From Lentisphaera sp. (lineage in GTDB: Bacteria > Verrucomicrobiota > Lentisphaeria > Victivallales > GWF2-50-93), in assembly GCA_020721745.1 (NCBI GenBank), contig DYMC01000037.1, forward strand, positions 1 to 15,503: DNA of 15,503 nucleotides, read 5' to 3'. The translations under genes and the position numbers were made by a program. Below, one piece after another: positions 6,190-12,814 of this stretch (position 1 is the stretch's first letter; each line of letters begins with the position of its first letter). Below the pieces are notes generated by a model that was not told where the DNA came from, ran no database searches, and saw only the letters and a list, made by a program, of their open reading frames with translations.

Positions 6190-6785
6190 ATTTTTTTTTT
6201 GATTTTTTTTGATTTTATTTTTGCGATATGGAGGAAATTGGCCAGGAGCTCCATGCCATGCTCGGTGAGTATGGATTCCGGATGGAACTGGACGCCTTCC
6301 ATGGGGAGGGATTCGTGGCGGACTCCCATTATGATGCCGTCCTGCGTCCAGGCGGAGATACGCAGGGATTTGGGGCATGTTTTCTTTTCTATCACGAGGG
6401 AGTGGTATCTTGTTGCGTTGAAGTTCTGCGGTATTCCTTTGAAGACGCCCTTGCCGTCATGTATTATTCTGGATATTTTCCCGTGCATGAGGTATGGCGC
6501 ATGGACTACTTTTCCGCCGAAGACCTCGCCCAGGCACTGGTGCCCGAGGCATACACCGAGAAGGGGTATTTTCATTTCAGCGCATTTTCTGATCACTTCA
6601 CACGAGAGACCTGCCTCCTTTGGCGAGCATGGTCCGGGCGAGATGACGACGGCGGACAGCTTGTCGAAGGCTATCCTCCTGATGGGCACATCGTTTCTCA
6701 GGACTTCCGGGGGTGCGCCGAGTTCGGCAAAATACTGCGCCAGATTGTATGTGAACGAATCGTAGTTGTCAATCATCAAAAGCAT
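6186..6785 (-). CDS. pabA: Glutamine amidotransferase, PabA/TrpG type
   Basis: Protein of 199 residues that releases ammonia from glutamine for a chorismate-using partner (aminodeoxychorismate synthase or anthranilate synthase). Class I triad: C79 in LLGVCLGHQ, H168 and E170 in VQFHPES. Other family blocks are IDNYDSFTYNL (5-15), ISPGPCSP (48-55) and HGKIS (101-105). No pabB, trpE or trpD gene is adjacent, so folate versus tryptophan use cannot be decided; such subunits often serve both. AGAGG lies seven bases before the ATG. The C-terminus KIKSKKIKKKI is coded by long A runs (A10 and A8) and is not part of the conserved domain. Confidence 0.92.
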   Translation of the reverse strand: MLLMIDNYDSFTYNLAQYFAELGAPPEVLRNDVPIRRIAFDKLSAVVISPGPCSPKEAGLSCEVIRKCAEMKIPLLGVCLGHQCLGEVFGGKVVHAPYLMHGKISRIIHDGKGVFKGIPQNFNATRYHSLVIEKKTCPKSLRISAWTQDGIIMGVRHESLPMEGVQFHPESILTEHGMELLANFLHIAKIKSKKIKKKI

Positions 6786-6810
6786 TTAATTGCCTCTTGT
6801 TGCGGGTAAA

Positions 6811-6889
6811 CATCCTGTATCCTGCCCGCCAGAGCTTTCAGCGGGGCGGGTAAACATCCTGCATCCTGTATCCTGAGCCTCGTATCTTG
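6811..6889. repeat. Heptanucleotide repeat cluster, (C/T)ATCCTG
   Basis: Two units (CATCCTG, TATCCTG) lie at 6811-6824 and five units, the last two degenerate, at 6855-6889 (CATCCTG, CATCCTG, TATCCTG, AGCCTCG, TATCTTG). Both clusters are preceded by the same GCGGGTAAA, so the whole block looks duplicated. It fills most of the 146-base spacer between the small membrane protein and pabA. CCCGCC and GGCGGG between the two blocks could pair. Confidence 0.7.
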
Positions 6890-6931
6890 AGCCCCCTCTT
6901 CCCAAATACTCTTGCGCCTGGATGCTAAAAA

Positions 6932-7363
6932 TCAATGTCCAACCGTCAGAATTCCGGATGCGGCAAGCAGTATGACGATTATCTGGGCTACGCATATTCC
7001 GGCGAGGATTTTGTCATTCTCCTTGAGAAGCATAGGTATCAACCTGAGGTTGCAGACCATTGTCACGCTGGCGAGGAAGCAGATGCCGATGAAGTTCATG
7101 TAGTCGGCCTTGTGGACCAGGGAAGTCCAGGCCCATCCGCCCCTGTATCCGGTCTCCTGCATGTATTCGGCCGCGGACATGCCCCAGTATGATGGAATGT
7201 CCTTGACCGGCAGATGGGATTCGATGGAGCCGGTGACATATATCGCGAAGGAGATGGCGACGATGGCGAGCCCTGTGCGCGAACAGTTTTCAAGCCACGA
7301 TGCGTATGTCTCGCGCCTGGGGGTCGAATATTTGGGGACTGCGTCGGTCTGTTTTTCTTCCAT
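6932..7363 (-). CDS. Small three-helix membrane protein paired with TSUP transporter
   Basis: Protein of 143 residues with three likely membrane segments (about 30-47, 90-108, 119-138). Between the first two lies an extramembrane stretch with HLPVKDIPSYWGMSAAEYMQETGYRGGWAW. I do not recognise a named domain with certainty; similar proteins are, to my recollection, found beside TauE/SafE genes in anaerobes. It starts 19 bases after the TSUP stop, so the two are surely cotranscribed and probably work together at the inner membrane. The ATG at 7361-7363 is chosen because GGAGG lies seven bases before it; an ATG two codons earlier is too close to that site, and longer frames overlap the transporter. 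Confidence 0.75.
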   Translation of the reverse strand: MEEKQTDAVPKYSTPRRETYASWLENCSRTGLAIVAISFAIYVTGSIESHLPVKDIPSYWGMSAAEYMQETGYRGGWAWTSLVHKADYMNFIGICFLASVTMVCNLRLIPMLLKENDKILAGICVAQIIVILLAASGILTVGH

Positions 7364-7382
7364 ATCCATTCCTCCGTCTGCT

Positions 7383-8420
7383 TCAATTCCAGATACCGAA
7401 TCCTTTGAGCAATGCCCGTGCGCTCGCAACAACAAGCAGGACGATGACTATCTTCCTCACGTTCTCCGGCCTGGTTCTCTTCAGCATCTTGACACCTATC
7501 TTGGCGCCAAGCATTATTCCTGTTATGGACGGGATTGCGATCATCGCTATCAGGGCGCCTTTGTTTATGTAGACCCATGCCGCGGCGGAACTGGACGTCA
7601 GGAGGATGTAGGAGCTCGTCGCCACCGCCACTTTCAGGGGAACGCCGGACACCATGTTGAGCACGGGGACGTTCGCCCATCCGGCGCCCAGGCCGAACAT
7701 GCCCCCGATGAACCCGATGAATACGAATAGTATTCCAGACAAAACGCTGCGGTGGGCCTTCCAATCCACCTCATGCCCAGTGCTTTCCTCCAGATAGGAG
7801 CCGTTTATCCTGAGCAGATTCGAAAGCCTGTCCGGGTTCTCCACGCGCGGATACTCGGTCTTCCTGGTCAGAAGCATTATGGCGACTATGAAAAGAATTA
7901 TGATGCCCAGGGAGAGCTGGACCACCTTCTCCGAAATGGCCATGCCGAGCATGGCGCCGACTATCGCGGAACAGGATGCGACAAGACTGAACGGCATCGC
8001 CACGCGGAGATTGGTCATTCCCTTGCGGAAGAGCATAGGGCTCGACGCCAGCGCGCCCGACAGCGCCAGCAGGAGTCCTGTCGCCCGGACAAAGTCCATG
8101 TGGAATGGGAAGAAGCTTCCGACAATGGGGACAAAGAGCACGCCGCCGCCCACCCCGCCAAGCACCGCGACTATACCGAGAAGGAAGCAGACTATGAAGA
8201 GCAGAATCGGCCAAATCCACCAGGGGGTGCGGGACTTCGGCGCCGGCATGATGAAAGCTCCGGAACTGTCCTGCACGGCCAGCTCCGGGGGCTGGGACTT
8301 CGTCGCGACGGCTGATGCCGCTTCCGGACTGGACTCATCCGCATGGATGCGGAGGCCGGGGGCAAGGAAGAAGAGTCCGAAAAAGGCCAGAGATAAAATT
8401 GTCTTAAGAAAAAAATGCAT
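7383..8420 (-). CDS. TSUP (TauE/SafE) family membrane transporter
   Basis: Probable anion exporter or importer (sulfite, sulfonate or related; substrate not determinable) of 345 residues. An N-terminal signal-like segment (residues 4-20, then RIHA before DES) and a 40-residue linker precede the first conserved helix, IVAVLGGVGGGVLFVPIVG (83-101), a TSUP hallmark. The second repeat has GFIGGMFGLGAGWANVPVLN (236-255). About eight to nine membrane segments in all, with a soluble loop at roughly 186-224. I chose the ATG at 8418-8420 because it begins the signal-like segment, although no clear ribosome site precedes it. The frame stays open 71 codons further upstream through the inserted element to a GTG at 8633; that extension is derived from the repeat and I reject it as native. 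Confidence 0.88.
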   Translation of the reverse strand: MHFFLKTILSLAFFGLFFLAPGLRIHADESSPEAASAVATKSQPPELAVQDSSGAFIMPAPKSRTPWWIWPILLFIVCFLLGIVAVLGGVGGGVLFVPIVGSFFPFHMDFVRATGLLLALSGALASSPMLFRKGMTNLRVAMPFSLVASCSAIVGAMLGMAISEKVVQLSLGIIILFIVAIMLLTRKTEYPRVENPDRLSNLLRINGSYLEESTGHEVDWKAHRSVLSGILFVFIGFIGGMFGLGAGWANVPVLNMVSGVPLKVAVATSSYILLTSSSAAAWVYINKGALIAMIAIPSITGIMLGAKIGVKMLKRTRPENVRKIVIVLLVVASARALLKGFGIWN

Positions 8421-8773
8421 GATGATGCGATTTTTGCGCCGGGACGCCGCAAGCTGCTTTGAGCTGATTTCAAAACTCCGGGTTAGAGGTAAATCCGTTG
8501 GAGTCCACAACTTTAGTTGTGTCTTATTATCAATAAGATACACAGCTGAAGCTACCACGTGAGTCACGTTCCCGCGTGAGGCCACGTTGCCGCGGCCAAC
8601 GCGGCTCACTGTGGCACGTGTCAACGTGGTCACGGGATGAACTCCAACTTTGAAATCAGCTCAATGGGGCAAATTTGAAATTGCCTCACTTTTTTGAATT
8701 GATACAGGGATGGGAATCTAGCTCCGGAATGGTATATTTCAAAGCGTAGGCTCGACAAACCAATGCTTATTTC
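8421..8773. other. Divergent intergenic region between TSUP and DUF58 genes
   Basis: This 353-base stretch has no native gene. Most of it is repeat copy 2 (8461-8687). The remaining 40 bases next to the TSUP start and 86 bases next to the DUF58 start must hold, or have lost, the two divergent promoters. A TATATT at 8733-8738 could be a -10 toward DUF58, but no matching -35 is evident. Confidence 0.6.
8461..8687 (+). mobile_element. MITE-like element, copy 2 (227 bp)
   Basis: Reverse-orientation copy of the element at 5467-5693, the same length to the base and differing at 9 of 227 positions. The inner core with perfect 14-bp inverted ends is 8461-8662; the remaining 25 bp carry the GCAAATTTGAAATTGCCTC end. 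Flanking five-mers are GCTTT (8456-8460) and ACTTT (8688-8692), which match at four of five, a weaker target duplication than for copy 1. The element begins 40 bases upstream of the TSUP start. A GTG-initiated open frame inside it (also open in copy 1) reads into the TSUP frame. The changes between copies alter amino acids freely, so I do not think this frame is selected as protein. Confidence 0.85.
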
Positions 8774-10108
8774 ATGATCAGGCTGTATAAAAGATTGAGG
8801 CGGGCGTTCTACGAGGGACCCGACTGGATCGTGCTGCCCGCAATGCTCAAGGGGAGAAGCTATCGGTCTCCCACGATTCTCTCCGCCCTCTGGTTATACG
8901 CGTGGTTCCAGAGGACGCTCACCGTCCCCGGACGCATAATCGTGCCGGTCTGCTTCCTGGTGATCTCATACAGCCTGATCATCATACAGAGCCCGGTAAG
9001 GGTGCTTGCGTTCGGGCTTCTCTCCATAGTCATCACGGACATCGCCCTTGGCTTCCTGTTCCGTCCGAGGAGACTGACCGTGCTCCGCGAAGTTCCTGAG
9101 CGCGCCACGAAGGGAGCTCCGTTCGAGATTGCATACGAGATCAGGAACGAAGGGAGGCTTCCACTCTGGAACATCTGCATCGATCCCCTGCCCTTCTTCA
9201 GCATGAGGGGGGAGGAGGGCAGATCCGAGCTGATACCGTCGCTGGGGGCCGGACAAAAGCTCGCATTCAGGACGGAGCGCTCCGCTCCGCGGCGCGGCTC
9301 CTTCGATATATACATGCCCATCGCGGAGACCGTCTTTCCTTTCTCGATATTCAAATGGAGCAGGAGGGGGGGCAAGGGGGCGAGGATAATTGTCCACCCC
9401 GATTTCGAGCCGATATCGAGTCTCTCGATCCCTGCTGGCAGGAACTACCAGGTGGAGGGCGACACACAGGTGTCGAAGACCGGCGACTCGACGGACTTCA
9501 TCGGTTGCCGCGAATTTCGCACTGGAGACAATCCGCGCCACATCCACTGGCCGAGCACCGCCCGCAGAGGCGAGCTGGTCGTCCGCGAGTTCCAGGAGGA
9601 GTATCTCACCCGCGTCGCGATAATCGCCGACCGCTTCCTGCCATCGGTCGAGCCCCTCTCCGACCCCTTCGGCAGGAAGGCCGCGGCAAGGACCAGGAAG
9701 TTCGACGCGGCCGTCAATCTCAGCGCCGCGGTCGTGGACAACATATCCAGGAGCGACTATCTCCTGGACATATTCATCGCCGGCAGGGATGTCTATCATC
9801 TCGAGGGCGGGCGCAGCCGCCGCAAGTTCGACTATCTGCTCGACGTGATATCATGCATGGAGCCCGACCCCAGGGAGCCGGTCTCGGAGCTGACCAGCGA
9901 CGTGCTCGATATACTCTCCAGCGTCGGCAGCGTGATTCTGATACTGCTCGAATGGGACGAGCCGCGCATGCGCCTCTGGCGGCTCCTCTCCGACAATGGA
10001 ATCGAGATGAAGACGATCGTCATATCGGAGCCCTCCGGAGACATCCCGGCATCGTTCGCATGCTGTTCCGAGAAGAGCATCCTCAACGGGGAGGTCAGGA
10101 GCATATGA
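8774..10108 (+). CDS. DUF58 domain membrane protein
   Basis: Protein of 444 residues. Two adjacent membrane helices (about 54-71 and 76-96) are followed by a beta-rich region and the DUF58 signature, DFIGCREFRTGDNPRHIHWP then STARRGELVVREF (241-273). After it comes a von Willebrand A-like C-terminal part. DUF58 proteins typically occur with a MoxR ATPase and a transglutaminase-like protein and are thought to help assemble or process cell-surface proteins; their reaction is not known. Here the transglutaminase gene follows with an ATGA overlap, but no MoxR gene is adjacent. The ATG at 8774 lacks a clear ribosome site; there is no better in-frame start. Confidence 0.88.
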   Translation: MIRLYKRLRRAFYEGPDWIVLPAMLKGRSYRSPTILSALWLYAWFQRTLTVPGRIIVPVCFLVISYSLIIIQSPVRVLAFGLLSIVITDIALGFLFRPRRLTVLREVPERATKGAPFEIAYEIRNEGRLPLWNICIDPLPFFSMRGEEGRSELIPSLGAGQKLAFRTERSAPRRGSFDIYMPIAETVFPFSIFKWSRRGGKGARIIVHPDFEPISSLSIPAGRNYQVEGDTQVSKTGDSTDFIGCREFRTGDNPRHIHWPSTARRGELVVREFQEEYLTRVAIIADRFLPSVEPLSDPFGRKAAARTRKFDAAVNLSAAVVDNISRSDYLLDIFIAGRDVYHLEGGRSRRKFDYLLDVISCMEPDPREPVSELTSDVLDILSSVGSVILILLEWDEPRMRLWRLLSDNGIEMKTIVISEPSGDIPASFACCSEKSILNGEVRSI

Positions 10109-12273
10109 CGGCCAGACAGCCCAGATTCTTCGTCCTCGCGTCGGCGGCGATGCTCTCGTGCTCCTCATACATATTCTCCGTCTCGATAGGGCTTCCATAC
10201 ATATTCGTCGCAAGCTCGTGCCTGCTGGCCCTCTCACTCTTCCTCCCCTTCAGGGTCAGATACAACGACAGGTCGGTGATATACAGCATAGTTGTCTCGC
10301 TGGCCATGGCCGTGATACTCGACCTTCTCTTCCCGATGGACCGCGACAAGTTCATGCTCGTGGGCGAAATCCTCTTCATCAACGTGTCCGCGCCCTTCCT
10401 CATATACTTCTGCGCGTTCATCACCTTCTTCGAGTTCAACATACACATACCAGGGCTTGTTTCGGCGATTTCGATCGTGCTGCTGCTGCTCACCGCCGAC
10501 ATACAGAAAGGCGGCGACACGGCGACAAAACTGCCGTTCTTCAGCTTCTCCGGGAGGAACCAGGACAGACTGTTCATGGCTGCGATGATGGCCCAGCTCG
10601 TGCTCCTGGTCGCCGTAAGCTCCTACGGGAAACCCCGGCCCGGCAAGAAGACGGGCGGCGGCCCAATGCTGACGAAATGGGCGGCCATATCCATCGCGCT
10701 GGCCTGCAGCGCCGCATTGCTCCTCTCCTCGATGCAGTTCTACAACGTGTTCGAGGCAAACATCAGGAAAATGGAGGGCTTCTTCCTCAAATACGGCATG
10801 AGAAATGTCCGCAGGGGCACTAACTACATGTCATCCAGGAGCATAGACCTGCGCAAGCCGATGAGGGAACAGTTCATGCAGTCCCGCGAACAGATCATCC
10901 TGAGGGCGTCGTCAAAGGGGCCGCCAGGATACCTCAGAGGCCGCGTCTACGACCACTACAGCTCGGGAAACTGGCTGCCCGCATCCATGGAGTCGCGCAA
11001 GCTCAACTCCAGATCATACGAGGGCATCCTCGTCTACCGCACATACTTCCTGGGCGACCGGGCCATGCAGTATCCGGAAAAGACCGAATTCATATACTCG
11101 GGCGACTTCAAGACGGACATCCTCCTCGCGCCGGGAAACTACGAACAGATCGAGCTCGTCGCCGGAAGACTGTCGTGGAACAGAAACGGGACTCTGTCGC
11201 CGGAAGAATGGGAGAAGGACGGAGGATATACGGTCTTCACAAAGTCGCACGATGCGAATTCCGCATACAACGCGCCCGGCACGGCCGGCGATGAGGATCT
11301 CTCCGTCCACATGGCCGTCCCGGAGAACATCCTGCCACTGGCCGATGCGAAAATCGCGGAGATATTCGACGGACACAATATCTCGTCCATGGACGATGCC
11401 GCGAAGGCGGAGAGGATCAGGGAGCATTTCATCTCCAACTTCAAATACAGCCTCGACTTCTCGATGGATCCACGCGACGACGAGCCGCTCGAGACCTTCT
11501 TCCGGAAGAAAAAAGGCCATTGCGAACTCTTCGCATCGTCGGCGGTCCTGATCTCGCGCAGGCTCGGCATGCCGGCCAGATACGTCACCGGATTCCTCTG
11601 CTTCGAGAAGCATCCCTTGGGCTCCTACTACGTATCAAGGCTGGACAACGCCCACGCATGGGCCGAGGTATATCTCAGGGACCAGGGACGATGGATGCTC
11701 CTGGAGGCGACTCCTGAAGACGGCATACCCAGCGGCTCGTCAGCGGCAAAATGGGGACTCTTCAAGTCATACTCGGACTACTTCTACAAGCTAATGCAGA
11801 GCATCCTCGCAGATGTCAGAAGGGGTTTCTTCGCCAAGGCCGTGCTCGCGATACTCGTCTCCATCTACGAGGTGTTCAGGGACGTGGTATGGCATCCGCT
11901 GCGCGGTCCCCTGCTCGCGATCGCCTTCCTGCTCTTCTTCCTGCTGAAGAAAATCACTGGAAGACGGAGGCGAAGGGGGTTCTGGAAGATATCCGACGAG
12001 ACCCTCGCCCTCGCCGACGAGTTCGCCGCCTTCGAGAGGAAGCTCTCCGCCAGGAGCGGAATCAAGAGAGATGCCTCGGAGACCATCTCCGAATGGATAT
12101 CCAGGGTCGCAGGCGGATTCCCCGCTATCGCCGTGCCCCTCGCCTCCTTCTCGGAATCATACCAGACTCTCAGGTTCGGAAATTCCGGACATCCCCGCCG
12201 CAAGGACGCGGACAGGATAAGAAGCCTCAGAAAATCTTTCCCCTGGGCGCAGGTCAGGCGAAGGAAGAATTGA
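10105..12273 (+). CDS. Membrane-anchored transglutaminase-like protein (TgpA type)
   Basis: Protein of 722 residues. An N-terminal block of membrane helices (up to about 210, roughly six) is followed by a large extracytoplasmic region, a transglutaminase-like core and one more helix (about 601-615) with a basic cytoplasmic tail. The core shows the papain-like triad as C473 in KKGHCELFASS, H518 in DNAHAWAEVYL, and E534 in LLEATPED, where Asp is common but Glu also occurs. Likely a protease or crosslinking enzyme acting on surface proteins; substrate unknown. The start is the ATG at 10105 that overlaps the DUF58 stop (ATGA) with GGGGAGG about 15 bases and AGGAG six bases before it. A longer frame continues upstream inside the DUF58 gene, but it is a shadow frame. 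Confidence 0.88.
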   Translation: MTARQPRFFVLASAAMLSCSSYIFSVSIGLPYIFVASSCLLALSLFLPFRVRYNDRSVIYSIVVSLAMAVILDLLFPMDRDKFMLVGEILFINVSAPFLIYFCAFITFFEFNIHIPGLVSAISIVLLLLTADIQKGGDTATKLPFFSFSGRNQDRLFMAAMMAQLVLLVAVSSYGKPRPGKKTGGGPMLTKWAAISIALACSAALLLSSMQFYNVFEANIRKMEGFFLKYGMRNVRRGTNYMSSRSIDLRKPMREQFMQSREQIILRASSKGPPGYLRGRVYDHYSSGNWLPASMESRKLNSRSYEGILVYRTYFLGDRAMQYPEKTEFIYSGDFKTDILLAPGNYEQIELVAGRLSWNRNGTLSPEEWEKDGGYTVFTKSHDANSAYNAPGTAGDEDLSVHMAVPENILPLADAKIAEIFDGHNISSMDDAAKAERIREHFISNFKYSLDFSMDPRDDEPLETFFRKKKGHCELFASSAVLISRRLGMPARYVTGFLCFEKHPLGSYYVSRLDNAHAWAEVYLRDQGRWMLLEATPEDGIPSGSSAAKWGLFKSYSDYFYKLMQSILADVRRGFFAKAVLAILVSIYEVFRDVVWHPLRGPLLAIAFLLFFLLKKITGRRRRRGFWKISDETLALADEFAAFERKLSARSGIKRDASETISEWISRVAGGFPAIAVPLASFSESYQTLRFGNSGHPRRKDADRIRSLRKSFPWAQVRRRKN

Positions 12274-12350
12274 AAACTTAGCCCGAATTTCGCGATCTAA
12301 AAGAATAAGCTCGTTTATTATCAGCGGCTTGCGCAAATCAGCCCGTTTGG

Positions 12351-12438
12351 CCCGAATGGCGCTAAGTTAAGGCACTTTTGTCGGAGTTCACAGCTTCAGC
12401 GTGGACTGTTTGTGCCCCTTAATTTGCCGCCATTCGGG
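12351..12438. repeat. Long imperfect inverted repeat (88 bp)
   Basis: The left arm 12351-12375 (CCCGAATGGCG...TTAAGGCAC) pairs with the right arm 12412-12438 (GTGCCCCTTAA...CGCCATTCGGG) with only a few mismatches and a two-base bulge. Inside the loop AGTTCAC and GTGGACT can pair as an inner stem. It may be a bidirectional transcription barrier, a structured RNA, or the relic of another small palindromic element. Confidence 0.65.
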
Positions 12439-12483
12439 TTTGCCCCCGATATCTTTCTAGCCGGCCAGACAGTCTCCCCGTCT

Positions 12484-12508
12484 AAAGTCTAGCCGGCTAG
12501 ACTTTTTT
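12484..12508 (+). terminator. Terminator-like palindrome with T run
   Basis: A 22-base perfect palindrome (12484-12505) centred on TAGCCGGCTA, giving a nine-pair stem with a CCGG loop, ends in six T on the plus strand. It could end transcription of the DUF58-transglutaminase unit about 210 bases upstream. A near-copy of its left half (12456-12470) argues that it may instead be an operator or repeat. Confidence 0.5.
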
Positions 12509-12638
12509 CATAGTCATTGATGCTTAGGCATTTACAGCATATTTTCTTAAAACCCGAAGCCGGCTTTGGAGGCTCGAAGAGCATTGCCACCTTCTCCGTC
12601 GCTACGAGATTGACAGGTTTCTCAATCGTCGCATCCAT
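12489..12638 (-). pseudogene. Possible truncated gene remnant, 49 codons
   Basis: A minus-strand frame reads MDATIEKPVNLVATEKVAML, then FEPPKPASGFKKICCKCLSI, ending NDYEKSLAG at a TAG inside the palindrome. The frame is open upstream toward the truncated mobile repeat at 12674. It has a protein-like composition with a C-C-x-C cluster, but I do not recognise it and see no ribosome site. It may be the end of a gene cut by the repeat, or chance. Confidence 0.25.
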
Positions 12639-12673
12639 ATCGGAGACAATATCTGCCCCCGATAATTCACGCG

Positions 12674-12747
12674 GCCGCGGCCAACGCGGCTCAATGTGGC
12701 ACGTGTCAACGTGGTCACGGGATGAACTTCAACTTTGAAATCAGCTC
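12674..12747 (+). mobile_element. MITE-like element, copy 3 (truncated, 74 bp)
   Basis: Matches positions 8589-8662 of copy 2 with two substitutions in 74 bases and ends exactly at the perfect inverted end TTTGAAATCAGCTC. The left two-thirds of the core and the 25-bp outer extension are missing. Its boundary at the inner repeat suggests that the 202-bp core can exist without the extension. It sits 67 bases beyond the gpmI stop. Confidence 0.85.
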
Positions 12748-12814
12748 AGAACTAAATTTTAGAAGACATTTTCTACGCACTACACAAAATATTTTTCTGT
12801 CCAGAAAAAACTCC

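Larger units (their letters stand above)
12274..12814. other. Gene-poor convergent intergenic region
   Basis: This 541-base stretch separates the convergent transglutaminase and gpmI genes. It holds a long imperfect inverted repeat (12351-12438), two near-identical 15-base words (12456-12470 and 12488-12502), a terminator-like palindrome, a possible gene remnant on the minus strand and a truncated copy of the mobile repeat. An additional inverted pair AACTTAGC (12275-12282) / GCTAAGTT (12361-12368) spans its left part. I see no intact gene. Confidence 0.65.

Noticed and set aside
9355..10104. 250-residue N-terminal extension of the transglutaminase frame
   Set aside because: It overlaps the DUF58 gene in another phase and reads as arginine-rich shadow sequence; the ATGA-overlapping start at 10105 begins a normal membrane protein.
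12517..12738. 73-codon plus-strand frame in the convergent spacer
   Set aside because: Its second half is the mobile repeat and the first half has no ribosome site or recognisable feature.
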